6,260 bases of DNA from an uncultured Mycoplasmatota bacterium (GTDB lineage: Bacteria > Bacillota_I > Bacilli_A > RF39 > UBA660). Positions 1 to 6,125 of this stretch are shown here, in pieces. Location: the NCBI GenBank assembly GCA_946491675.1, contig CAMLYN010000065.1:1-6260 (forward strand), read 5' to 3'. The notes beneath the pieces are model-generated. The model was not told the origin of the DNA, did not search any database, and saw nothing but the letters and a program-made list of their open reading frames with translations. The position numbers and the translations under genes are program-made. Every line of letters begins with the position of its first letter. The first letter of the stretch is position 1.

Positions 1-34
1 CAATAAGCATTTTATCATTTTTAACTTTGGTCAT
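1..34 (-). CDS. Start of a truncated gene of unknown function (first 11 residues)
   Basis: The first codons of a minus-strand gene run off the low-coordinate edge of the window. Translation gives MTKVKNDKMLI, starting at the ATG at 34-32. A Shine-Dalgarno sequence AGGTGA lies a few bases upstream, the same type that precedes the gene starting at 6028. A well-formed promoter lies immediately upstream (57-85), so this gene is probably transcribed separately from the kinase gene that ends at 86. Eleven polar, lysine-rich residues are too few to identify a family. The start is supported by the ribosome binding site and promoter, not by homology. Confidence 0.6.
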   Translation of the reverse strand, partial: MTKVKNDKMLI

Positions 35-56
35 TTACTCACCTATTTCTAACAAC

Positions 57-85
57 AGTGTAACACATTTAAAATGATATTGCAA
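57..85 (-). promoter_or_regulatory. Sigma-A-type promoter for the truncated downstream gene
   Basis: On the minus strand a -35 box TTGCAA (85-80) and a -10 box TACACT (62-57) are separated by exactly 17 bases. The three bases before the -10 are TGT, giving an extended -10. The -35 directly abuts the kinase stop codon (88-86), so the gene starting at 34 need not depend on read-through from the Bce-type operon. A short inverted repeat GTGT-T-ACAC overlaps the -10 and might be an operator, but it is too short to claim. This is the best promoter match in the window. Confidence 0.6.
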
Positions 86-1093
86 TTATTCTTCGTTAAA
101 TTGATGAACTTTACCTTTAGGAAAAACTATTGAAACAGTAGTGTATTCTTTTTCTTTGGAAGTAATTTCAATTTTTAAATTCATCCTATCGCACAGTTTC
201 TTACACAAATATAAACCAATTCCCGTGGCATATTCTTTATTACGATTACTACCAGTAAAACATTTATTAAAAACACGTGATAAATCGTTAGAAGAAATTC
301 CCATTCCATTATCTTTAATATAAAGAATAACATTATTTTCTTTATTCTCACTATATATTTCAATTTGCTTTTCTTCTTTATCAAAATATTTAAGCGAATT
401 TTGAATTATTTGCGAAATAATAAAGTTTAACCATTTTTCATCAGTATAAACAATATTTTTAACATCGTGAATATTTAAACTAACTTTATTTTTTAAAAAA
501 TAATAACGATAATCTAAAATGACTGGATGAATTAAATCTTCAATTTTAATTTTTTTAATAAAGTAATCTTTTTCAGTATTCTCACTTCGTGCATAATATA
601 AAACTTGTTCAACTGCTATCTCAATTTTTTTTAATTGTTCCTTAATCTCATAATTATTAGTATTATCACAATATAAAGATATTGCCGCAATTGGTGTTTT
701 AATTTCATGAGTAAAGCTTTCAATATATTCTTGATAATCTTGTCTTTCTTTTAAAACATCATTAATTTTATCATTCATGGCTTTACTACTTTTTTGTAAA
801 GCATAATAAAAACCTTGATTTCCTAATTCTTTAGGTTTCTTTAAAACATTTAAAACTAAATATTTTTCATCTAATTCATCAACTAAAGAAATAATCTTTA
901 ATTGTTTTTTCTTAAGTCTATAATAATCGATTAATAAATAAACAATAAAAATAATTACTAAAATAACTTCTAATAAGATTACAATGTTTAATGAAATATT
1001 TAAAAGAAACAATAAAATAAATAATATAAATAAAAATAATAAATAAAAAATAATACTTCCAATCTTTTCTTCGAGAAATTTAGAAAATGTCAT
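86..1093 (-). CDS. BceS-like intramembrane-sensing sensor histidine kinase
   Basis: A 335-residue membrane histidine kinase that should autophosphorylate and pass phosphate to the response regulator encoded just upstream. Two hydrophobic helices (about 13-33 and 37-56) are joined by only a few residues, so there is almost no extracellular sensor domain. This is the hallmark of intramembrane-sensing kinases of the BceS family, which read their ABC transporter rather than the drug itself. The H-box is FTHEIKTP with His129 as phospho-acceptor; the N-box is around Asn232 (QNSLKYF); the G1 box is DNGMGI (261-266); the G2 box is TGIGLYL (290-296). All catalytic motifs are intact. The start ATG at 1093 overlaps the regulator's TGA stop as ATGA, a 4-base overlap indicating translational coupling. 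Family assignment rests on topology and neighbours; the exact inducer cannot be read from sequence. Confidence 0.93.
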   Translation of the reverse strand: MTFSKFLEEKIGSIIFYLLFLFILFILLFLLNISLNIVILLEVILVIIFIVYLLIDYYRLKKKQLKIISLVDELDEKYLVLNVLKKPKELGNQGFYYALQKSSKAMNDKINDVLKERQDYQEYIESFTHEIKTPIAAISLYCDNTNNYEIKEQLKKIEIAVEQVLYYARSENTEKDYFIKKIKIEDLIHPVILDYRYYFLKNKVSLNIHDVKNIVYTDEKWLNFIISQIIQNSLKYFDKEEKQIEIYSENKENNVILYIKDNGMGISSNDLSRVFNKCFTGSNRNKEYATGIGLYLCKKLCDRMNLKIEITSKEKEYTTVSIVFPKGKVHQFNEE

Positions 1094-1752
1094 ATGCGAT
1101 ACCCTACTTTCCTAACTGTTTCGATAAATTCGTCAGCCCCTATTTCACTTACCTTTTTTCTTAAGCGATTAATATTAACTGTTAAAATATTTTCATCTAA
1201 ATAGTATTTGTCATTCCATAAATATTCTAATAATTCTTCTTTAGTAATAATTTTATTAAGGTTTAAGAAAAAATAGTAGATTATTCTAAATTCATTTCTT
1301 GTCAGTTCTACTTCTTTTTCATTGTGACGTAAAATTGATAAGTGTAAATCCAAAGTAACATTTTTAATAGTTATTTCACGATAATTGATAGGATTCAAAT
1401 TATTTAAACTTCTTTTTATCTTCTCTAATAAAACTAGTTTATTATAAGGTTTAGTAACATAATCATCGCCACCTGATAAAATACTTTTAAGTTCATCTTC
1501 ATCACTATCACGACTAGTCACAAAAATAATTGGTATTTTATATTTTGCTTTAATTTTTTTACAAATATCAAATCCATTATTATTTGGTAAATTAATATCT
1601 AATAAAACTAGATCACATTCAACTAATAATTCTTCGATTTTTTTAAAATCAGTAAAATCTTTTAATACTTTAGTAAAATAGTTATTATTTTCTAACAATT
1701 TTTCTAATTCTTCGCTTATTTTTTGATCATCTTCGATAATTAAAATTATCAT
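1090..1752 (-). CDS. OmpR/PhoB-family response regulator, BceR-like
   Basis: A 220-residue two-component response regulator. The receiver domain (about 1-115) has the acidic pair Asp8/Asp9, phospho-acceptor Asp52 in LLDINLP, Thr79 and Lys101 in the KPY motif. The C-terminal winged-helix DNA-binding domain (about 125-220) has a recognition-helix region TVNINRLRKK (191-200) and the typical ending VRKVGYRI. Length and architecture are standard. A strong Shine-Dalgarno AAAGGAGG lies 7 bases before the ATG at 1752. The gene follows the permease gene after 44 bases and overlaps the kinase gene by 4. By analogy with BceR it should activate the transporter genes when phosphorylated, which here would form autoregulation because all five genes appear co-directional and probably co-transcribed. 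A candidate target site is the palindrome at 4674-4699. Confidence 0.93.
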   Translation of the reverse strand: MIILIIEDDQKISEELEKLLENNNYFTKVLKDFTDFKKIEELLVECDLVLLDINLPNNNGFDICKKIKAKYKIPIIFVTSRDSDEDELKSILSGGDDYVTKPYNKLVLLEKIKRSLNNLNPINYREITIKNVTLDLHLSILRHNEKEVELTRNEFRIIYYFFLNLNKIITKEELLEYLWNDKYYLDENILTVNINRLRKKVSEIGADEFIETVRKVGYRI

Positions 1753-1770
1753 ACTAAATCCTCCTTTTTT

Positions 1771-1779
1771 ATTATACCA
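1771..1779 (-). promoter_or_regulatory. Extended -10 box upstream of the response regulator gene
   Basis: The minus strand reads TGG-TATAAT (1779-1771), a perfect -10 hexamer with an extended -10 TGn. No convincing -35 is found 16-18 bases upstream. Initiation about 7 bases downstream would give a very short leader still containing GGAGG and the ATG at 1752. It could supply basal regulator and kinase independently of the transporter promoter. TATAAT-like strings are common in AT-rich DNA, so this remains a candidate. Confidence 0.35.
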
Positions 1780-1784
1780 AAAGA

Positions 1785-1801
1785 ACTAGTTAGAAACTAG
1801 T
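1785..1801 (-). terminator. Short hairpin at the end of the permease gene, possible attenuator
   Basis: The minus strand carries ACTAGTT-TCT-AACTAGT, a perfect 7-bp inverted repeat with a 3-base loop, followed by TCTTTT. It overlaps the permease stop codon (1799-1797). The stem is short with few GC pairs and the T-tract is interrupted, so it would at most be a leaky terminator. It may lower regulator and kinase expression relative to the transporter, or serve as a DNA-level operator next to the extended -10 box at 1771-1779. Confidence 0.3.
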
Positions 1802-3755
1802 CCTCAAAAATATTCTTTTTAAAGCCAAAATAAGTAGCAATAAAATAAATCATATAAATTATAAAAAACACTAACAAACTTCCAAAGAAATAAGTTAAAT
1901 AAACAGTATTGGTCGATAAAGCTATCTTAAAAATACGATTCATCGAAGTTATAGTACAAAAACTAACTATGATTGGAATGATTATTGGAAAAATAAAGAA
2001 CCATAATAATTGTTTTCTAATCGTTTTTGTCAAACTTACCTCATCAACACCTAATTTATTTAAAACTTGATAACGATATTTATATTTAGTACTATCGCTT
2101 AATGACTGGATAGCTAAAATAGTTCCAACAATAGTTGTAAAAATAATCGCTACATAATAGAAAACAAAAGAACAAATCGTCATAAGACCATTATTATTAG
2201 CTTCTTCTTGACCTCTTACCGTGATATTTGATAAAGAATAACAAATCTGATAACCATAACCAGAATCTTCACATAAATCAGGTTCAGCAATACTAACTAG
2301 TTGACGAGCAAAATCTTCACTCGTTTTTTCTTTAGTATCGACAATTAAATTATTATCGGATATTTCTAAATCTTTAATCGCATGATCAGGAACAACTATA
2401 ACATAACCTAAACCAATCGCCCACTTAGAAGTATAACCATCAAAAACAAAATCTTTTTGTTTTAAACTAATGCCATTAGAAAGAGTAATATTTTTTAATT
2501 GTTCATTATCTTTATATTTATAATATTCTTTTGCGGCATGTAATAGATATTCATCATCATTTAAAGTAATTTGTTTCATTCCTTTTAATTCTAATAATTT
2601 ATTATAGTCACTTAATTTTAAAACTTGATCATAATCTCGCCAGCCCGTAGATAAAATATTTCTAACATTATTATTAGAATCAACATAAGAATTATAAGTA
2701 AATATTTCTTCAATCGTATAATTTTCTTCGATAACACTTAAATAATTTCCAAATCTTTCTTCATCATCATTAATTATAATATCGTAAGGAGCATAAGCTT
2801 CAATCTGATAATCAAACATTCCTTTAAACATCGAAGACATGTTAAGACAAATTAAAGTAAGTGTAATTAAAATAGTTAAAGTACCTAAAGTAAAACTCAT
2901 CGTTTTAACTTTAGAAGAAAAAGTTCTAGCAACAAATAAATTATCTTTAGTATATTTTATTTTTTTATGTTTTAAAATAAAGTTTAATATAAAATCAGTA
3001 ACCGTAAAAGTTATACCATAAATACTAATTATTAATAAAATTAAACAAATTAAAATAATACCAAATGATGGCTCAATTCCAACTCCTTTAAACTGCCGAT
3101 CAAACATAATTAAAGCGATAATTAATAAAATTAAAGACATAATAAAACCAATATTCCGCTGACTTTTTTTAATTTCCCTTTTTTCATTTTGTTTGTCAAA
3201 ATACAATAAATCGTAAACTTTCATTTTTTTAATTCTTCGTTTGGAGGAAAATAAAACAATTGAATAGATAATAACAAAATATAATATTGATAAAAGAATT
3301 GCTAAATAGTTAAATTCAATTGCAACTTTAAAAGGAGCTTTGAAAATATGCATGATGATTAAAGTCATAAAAATACTTAATATAAACCCTAAAATTAGCG
3401 AAAGAAGAAAAGAAATGAAACCTAAAACAATATTTTCCAAAATAAACATTTTACTAATATCTTTTTTTTCAATTCCTAAAATTAGATAAGTCCCAAATTC
3501 TTTACTCCGTTTTTGAAGCATGAACTTAAATGTATAATTAATTAAAAAACCAACAACAAAAACAATAATTATATTAACTACATACATGACATATTTAAAA
3601 TTATCTAACATATTAGCTAAAGATGTAATTTCGCTAGAATTAGATATTAAATTAAAAGCAAAAATAAAAGAAAAAGCTAAAGTAACGGTTATTAAATAAA
3701 TAACATAATCTTTGATACTGCGTTTAGCGTTTTTAAGAGCCAATCTATTTAACAT
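1797..3755 (-). CDS. BceB-like ABC transporter permease (FtsX-type, antimicrobial peptide detoxification)
   Basis: A 652-residue permease, the usual size for BceB-family proteins. About ten hydrophobic helices are visible: near 17-37, 55-77, 104-135 (probably one long helix), 151-170, 202-217, 232-254, 287-307, 524-549, 583-605 and 618-643. A large extracellular domain (about 308-523) sits between helices 7 and 8, the diagnostic BceB layout; in that family it contributes to peptide recognition and contacts with the kinase. FtsX-like segments flank it, with the cytoplasmic stretch KRSKEFGTYLILG (82-94) matching the conserved loop after helix 2. Two cysteines (495 and 505) in the extracellular domain could form a disulphide. 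The ATG at 3755 lies inside the ATPase gene, an 11-base overlap. AGGAGG sits 11 bases upstream, a rather long spacing, and an in-frame TAG directly before the ATG excludes a longer protein. Confidence 0.93.
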   Translation of the reverse strand: MLNRLALKNAKRSIKDYVIYLITVTLAFSFIFAFNLISNSSEITSLANMLDNFKYVMYVVNIIIVFVVGFLINYTFKFMLQKRSKEFGTYLILGIEKKDISKMFILENIVLGFISFLLSLILGFILSIFMTLIIMHIFKAPFKVAIEFNYLAILLSILYFVIIYSIVLFSSKRRIKKMKVYDLLYFDKQNEKREIKKSQRNIGFIMSLILLIIALIMFDRQFKGVGIEPSFGIILICLILLIISIYGITFTVTDFILNFILKHKKIKYTKDNLFVARTFSSKVKTMSFTLGTLTILITLTLICLNMSSMFKGMFDYQIEAYAPYDIIINDDEERFGNYLSVIEENYTIEEIFTYNSYVDSNNNVRNILSTGWRDYDQVLKLSDYNKLLELKGMKQITLNDDEYLLHAAKEYYKYKDNEQLKNITLSNGISLKQKDFVFDGYTSKWAIGLGYVIVVPDHAIKDLEISDNNLIVDTKEKTSEDFARQLVSIAEPDLCEDSGYGYQICYSLSNITVRGQEEANNNGLMTICSFVFYYVAIIFTTIVGTILAIQSLSDSTKYKYRYQVLNKLGVDEVSLTKTIRKQLLWFFIFPIIIPIIVSFCTITSMNRIFKIALSTNTVYLTYFFGSLLVFFIIYMIYFIATYFGFKKNIFED

Positions 3756-4512
3756 CTAAAACATCGCCTCCTAAAAGCGTTAAAACATCTAAAATTTCAT
3801 TGAAAAATTCTTTTCTCGTTTTATCACCTTTAGTTATTTCATTAAATATCTTCCCATCTTTTAAAAATAAGATTCGCTTGCAAAAACTAGCACTAAAAGC
3901 ATCATGAGTTACCATTAATATAGTAGCATTTAAATTTTTATTCATATTAGTCATTGTCTCTAATAACATTCTAGCACTTTTAGAATCTAAAGCTCCAGTT
4001 GGTTCATCAGCTAAAATTAGTTTCGGTTCATTGATTAATGCTCTTGCACAAGCACATCTTTGCTTTTGACCACCCGATACTTCATAAGGAAATTTTTTTA
4101 AAATATTTTCAATATCTAATTTATCAGCTATATCATTAACTCTTTTTTCGATTTTGAGATAATCTTCATTATCGATTACCAAAGATAAAGCAATATTTTC
4201 TTCAATCGTTAAAGTATCTAAAAGATTAAAATCTTGAAAAATAAAACCGAGATTTTCTTTGCGGAATTTAGCTAATCCTTTTTCTTTTAAATCTGTTATA
4301 TCGACATTATTAACCATTATTTTACCACTAGTTACGTTATCAATTGTCGAAATACAATTTAATAAAGTCGTCTTACCACTACCACTAGCCCCCATTATTG
4401 CAACAAATTCCTGTTCTTTTACTTCAAAAGAAATGCCATTAACCGCTTTAGTAATATTTTTATTTGTTCCATAATATTTTTTAACATTATCAAGTTTTAA
4501 TATTTCACACAT
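3745..4512 (-). CDS. BceA-like ABC transporter ATP-binding protein
   Basis: A 255-residue nucleotide-binding subunit that should form a dimer powering the permease encoded next. Visible motifs are Walker A GASGSGKTT (41-49), Q-loop FQDFN (92-96, Gln93), signature VSGGQKQR (145-152), Walker B LILADEP (165-171) with catalytic Glu170, D-loop GALDSKS and H-loop VTHD with His203. The sequence belongs to the LolD/MacB/BceA class, and pairing with an FtsX permease plus an intramembrane-sensing kinase points to the Bce branch. The ATG at 4512 lies within the last codons of the small membrane gene (overlap of 16 bases). Its Shine-Dalgarno is weak (a purine run AAAGGGAAAG somewhat upstream), so translational coupling to the small gene is plausible. 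Nothing is missing for ATP hydrolysis. Confidence 0.94.
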   Translation of the reverse strand: MCEILKLDNVKKYYGTNKNITKAVNGISFEVKEQEFVAIMGASGSGKTTLLNCISTIDNVTSGKIMVNNVDITDLKEKGLAKFRKENLGFIFQDFNLLDTLTIEENIALSLVIDNEDYLKIEKRVNDIADKLDIENILKKFPYEVSGGQKQRCACARALINEPKLILADEPTGALDSKSARMLLETMTNMNKNLNATILMVTHDAFSASFCKRILFLKDGKIFNEITKGDKTRKEFFNEILDVLTLLGGDVLDVK

Positions 4513-4643
4513 ATAATATCTTTCCCTTTCTTGAATTTGGATGTTAATTTAAATAATCCAATTATTAATAAAACAGGTATAACTATCAAAAATAATAATA
4601 AATTTAAAGATATACCTAAAGTAATAAACAATATATTTTTCAC
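4497..4643 (-). CDS. Small single-span membrane peptide at the head of the Bce-type operon (48 aa, GTG start)
   Basis: A short minus-strand open frame starts with GTG at 4643 and ends with TAA at 4499-4497. It is too short for usual gene-calling cut-offs. The product begins MKNILFITLG, has one long hydrophobic helix (about 3-31, with a proline near the middle), then a basic tail (KLTSKFKKGKD) that would sit in the cytoplasm. Support for it being real: GGTGA lies six bases upstream of the GTG, matching the AGGTGA sites of two other genes here; it has an extended -10 promoter; it overlaps the ATPase start by 16 bases; and the helix plus basic tail is a coherent membrane-peptide design. I do not recognise the family. 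By analogy with VraH, a small membrane partner of the staphylococcal VraDE transporter, it may be an accessory subunit; this is inference. An ATG at 4650 belongs to another frame and has no usable ribosome site. Confidence 0.6.
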   Translation of the reverse strand: MKNILFITLGISLNLLLFLIVIPVLLIIGLFKLTSKFKKGKDIICVKY

Positions 4644-4660
4644 TTTTCATCACCAATAAC

Positions 4661-4669
4661 ATTATAACA
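4661..4669 (-). promoter_or_regulatory. Extended -10 promoter of the Bce-type operon
   Basis: The minus strand reads TGT-TATAAT (4669-4661), a perfect -10 hexamer with extended -10. No good -35 is found: at 17-base spacing the -35 position falls in the loop of the palindrome at 4674-4699. A promoter with a strong -10, a poor -35 and a palindrome over the -35 region is what one expects of an activator-dependent promoter, fitting control by the operon's own OmpR-type regulator. The predicted start near 4654 leaves a leader of about 10 bases containing the GGTGA of the small gene. Confidence 0.5.
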
Positions 4670-4673
4670 AAAG

Positions 4674-4699
4674 AAAACTGTAAAAATTATTACAGTTTT
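4674..4699 (-). terminator. 10-bp palindrome: terminator of the upstream unit, possible regulator operator
   Basis: Perfect inverted repeat with arms AAAACTGTAA and TTACAGTTTT around a six-base loop. Read on the minus strand, it begins one base after the pentapeptide-repeat gene's stop codon (4703-4701) and is followed by TTTTCTTTTGTT, so it qualifies as an intrinsic terminator, although the stem has only two G-C pairs. The same palindrome (core TGTAA-N6-TTACA) covers the -35 region of the next operon's extended -10 promoter. OmpR-family regulators commonly bind repeats at such positions, so a double role as terminator and operator is possible. Known BceR-type sites use related half-sites, but I remember the orientation as TTACA before TGTAA, so the match is not exact. 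Confidence 0.55.
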
Positions 4700-4700
4700 G

Positions 4701-5321
4701 TTATATTTTAACCGTTATATCTAACAAAGTAGCTAAAGATATGGCTTGATCTTGATTAACAGTTATTTTTTTTATACTTTTTAAATCAGTTGTTATATTA
4801 TCAATATTGGAATCACTAAAATCAACATTAAAAAAATCATTGTTATAAAACTGACATTTAGTAAAATTACAATTTTGAAGTTTTAATTTAGAAGACACTA
4901 TATCAAAAAATCTAGAATCCATAAAATCACATCTAACAAATTCTATATCTTTAAATTTATTATTAGCAAAATTACTATATGATAAAATGCAATTTTCAAA
5001 ATAAATGTCATTTAAAGATGTATTTATAAAACTTATACCTACCATTTTACAATTAATAAATTGACATCTTTTAAAAGTTAATTCTTCAAACTCAAGATTA
5101 GAAAAACCACAATTTTTAATAATACAATCGATAAACTCTAATTTTTTTATTTTATATTTTGTAAAATCTATTTTAGTTAATTCACAACTATCAAATAAAA
5201 CTTCATTTTTATAATTAACTATTCCATCTTTATCTATTATTTTTAAATTACTAAATAACTCTTCATTTAAAGACTTAATAATATCTATTTCTTCATATAT
5301 TTTAATAATCGGCTTTTTCAT
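4701..5321 (-). CDS. Pentapeptide-repeat protein with 27 uninterrupted repeats
   Basis: A 206-residue pentapeptide-repeat protein. From residue 41 to 175 the sequence divides without a gap into 27 five-residue units whose central position is hydrophobic, Phe in 18 of them (for example IDFTK, LEFID, CGFSN, CDFMD, VDFSD). Cys occupies the position two before the centre in nine units. Such repeats fold into a right-handed quadrilateral beta-helix, here nearly seven coils. A non-repeat N-terminal segment (1-40) and a C-terminal cap with VNQDQAISLATLLDI (188-202) complete it; a Gln-Ala plus leucine-rich ending is common in Firmicute members. There is no signal peptide or membrane segment, so it is cytoplasmic. 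Some family members (Qnr, McbG, AlbG) protect DNA gyrase by mimicking DNA, but they usually carry loop insertions, absent here; most members have unknown roles. It starts 2 bases after the upstream gene's stop with no clear Shine-Dalgarno, implying coupling. Confidence 0.9.
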   Translation of the reverse strand: MKKPIIKIYEEIDIIKSLNEELFSNLKIIDKDGIVNYKNEVLFDSCELTKIDFTKYKIKKLEFIDCIIKNCGFSNLEFEELTFKRCQFINCKMVGISFINTSLNDIYFENCILSYSNFANNKFKDIEFVRCDFMDSRFFDIVSSKLKLQNCNFTKCQFYNNDFFNVDFSDSNIDNITTDLKSIKKITVNQDQAISLATLLDITVKI

Positions 5322-5323
5322 AA

Positions 5324-6028
5324 CTATCTAATACTTGAAATCATATCGTTATATTCATTAGATAAAGAAGTATCATCAAAAACTATCATATCATCAGTAA
5401 TTTCCCACTCATTTTTATGTTCAGATAAAAAATTTAAAACTTTTTCCATTCCTTCAATTTGACTAACAAACGAATCAACAGCATTTTCTATATTCTCTTT
5501 GTTCTTTTTTATATTTTTTTCTTTAGCAAATTCTAAGCTACCATACAAATCAAAATATGATTCTTCTAAATCCTCATTAATAATATAAGACATAATTGTG
5601 TTAACTTCTAAATCATCTAACATAGTCGCCTCTAAATTTAAAATATTTTGTCTAGTTTCATTTAAATATTTTTTGGTTTCTGTAAAATCAGGTCCATCTT
5701 CCTTATAATTATTAACAGTTAATACATTATTCATCTTCTCATCATTAATAGTTTCATCTAACTTTAACAATTTATCAAACACGTCAGATAAATAATCTTT
5801 AGCAACTATTTCCACAATCGCATAGCCATCATTACTTACAATATCATCAAATTTACCATATATTGCCTCTAAATCATATTCATCAGAATTATAAATTAAG
5901 TCATAAAGTTGTTTTATTTCTCTTTGAACCTTACCATCTGTCATAAAATTTCGAATAACCAAGAATGCAATTATTCCAACCAATGCAATGACAACAATAT
6001 TTAAAAATATTTTAATACTTTTATTCAT
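5324..6028 (-). CDS. Membrane-anchored acidic helical protein of unknown function
   Basis: A 234-residue protein I do not recognise. A short basic N-terminus (MNKSIK) precedes one hydrophobic helix (about 7-27) with no lipobox cysteine and no obvious cleavage site, so it is probably an uncleaved anchor with the remaining 200 or so residues outside the membrane. The exposed part is rich in Asp, Glu, Asn and Lys, contains no cysteine, and looks mainly alpha-helical; stretches around 115-140 and 165-205 (including KEKNIKKNKENIENAVDSF) could form coiled coil. The start at 6028 is well supported by AGGTGAG three bases upstream and the extended -10 box at 6048-6056. It is co-directional with and 2 bases from the pentapeptide-repeat gene, so the two form one transcription unit. 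A link to the neighbouring peptide-resistance operon is possible only by proximity. Confidence 0.85.
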   Translation of the reverse strand: MNKSIKIFLNIVVIALVGIIAFLVIRNFMTDGKVQREIKQLYDLIYNSDEYDLEAIYGKFDDIVSNDGYAIVEIVAKDYLSDVFDKLLKLDETINDEKMNNVLTVNNYKEDGPDFTETKKYLNETRQNILNLEATMLDDLEVNTIMSYIINEDLEESYFDLYGSLEFAKEKNIKKNKENIENAVDSFVSQIEGMEKVLNFLSEHKNEWEITDDMIVFDDTSLSNEYNDMISSIR

Positions 6029-6047
6029 CTTCTCACCTACTAAATAT

Positions 6048-6056
6048 ATTCTACCA
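6048..6056 (-). promoter_or_regulatory. Extended -10 promoter for the unknown membrane protein and pentapeptide-repeat genes
   Basis: The minus strand reads TGG-TAGAAT (6056-6048), an extended -10 with five of six consensus bases. Bases at the -35 position are a poor match, but the preceding stretch is T-rich. Initiation near 6041 would give a leader of about 13 bases containing AGGTGAG (6038-6032). It is the only promoter candidate seen between the AAC-rich segment and the gene. Confidence 0.45.
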
Positions 6057-6065
6057 TAAATAAAG

Positions 6066-6084
6066 AAAAAATACAGTATTTTTT
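6066..6084. repeat. All-AT inverted repeat between the AAC-rich segment and the next gene
   Basis: AAAAAATA and TATTTTTT flank a three-base centre CAG, giving a symmetrical 8-bp repeat. It could mark the end of transcription through the AAC-rich region, since on the minus strand a T-rich run follows, but a stem made only of A-T pairs is weak. It also lies where the -35 and upstream region of the 6048-6056 promoter would be, so it may simply be an A/T-rich promoter element. Confidence 0.3.
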
Positions 6085-6125
6085 AACACTTCTCTTTATA
6101 TAACCTTAGTCACATAAATCTCAGT

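Noticed and set aside
141..384. Open frames on the plus strand (141-323) and in another minus-strand frame (181-384)
   Set aside because: Both lie inside the histidine kinase gene, which has all catalytic motifs intact; neither has a ribosome site or a recognisable product.
2839..3021. Plus-strand open frame of 60 codons
   Set aside because: It is antisense to membrane helices of the permease gene and has the hydrophobic composition expected of a shadow frame.
4259..4474. Plus-strand open frame of 71 codons
   Set aside because: It is the complement of the Walker A region of the ATPase gene, a place where shadow frames are common; no initiation signals were seen.
4549..4650. 33-codon frame starting at the ATG at 4650, overlapping the small membrane gene
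   Set aside because: GGTG directly abuts this ATG, leaving no spacing for ribosome binding, whereas the GTG frame is correctly spaced and overlaps the ATPase start.
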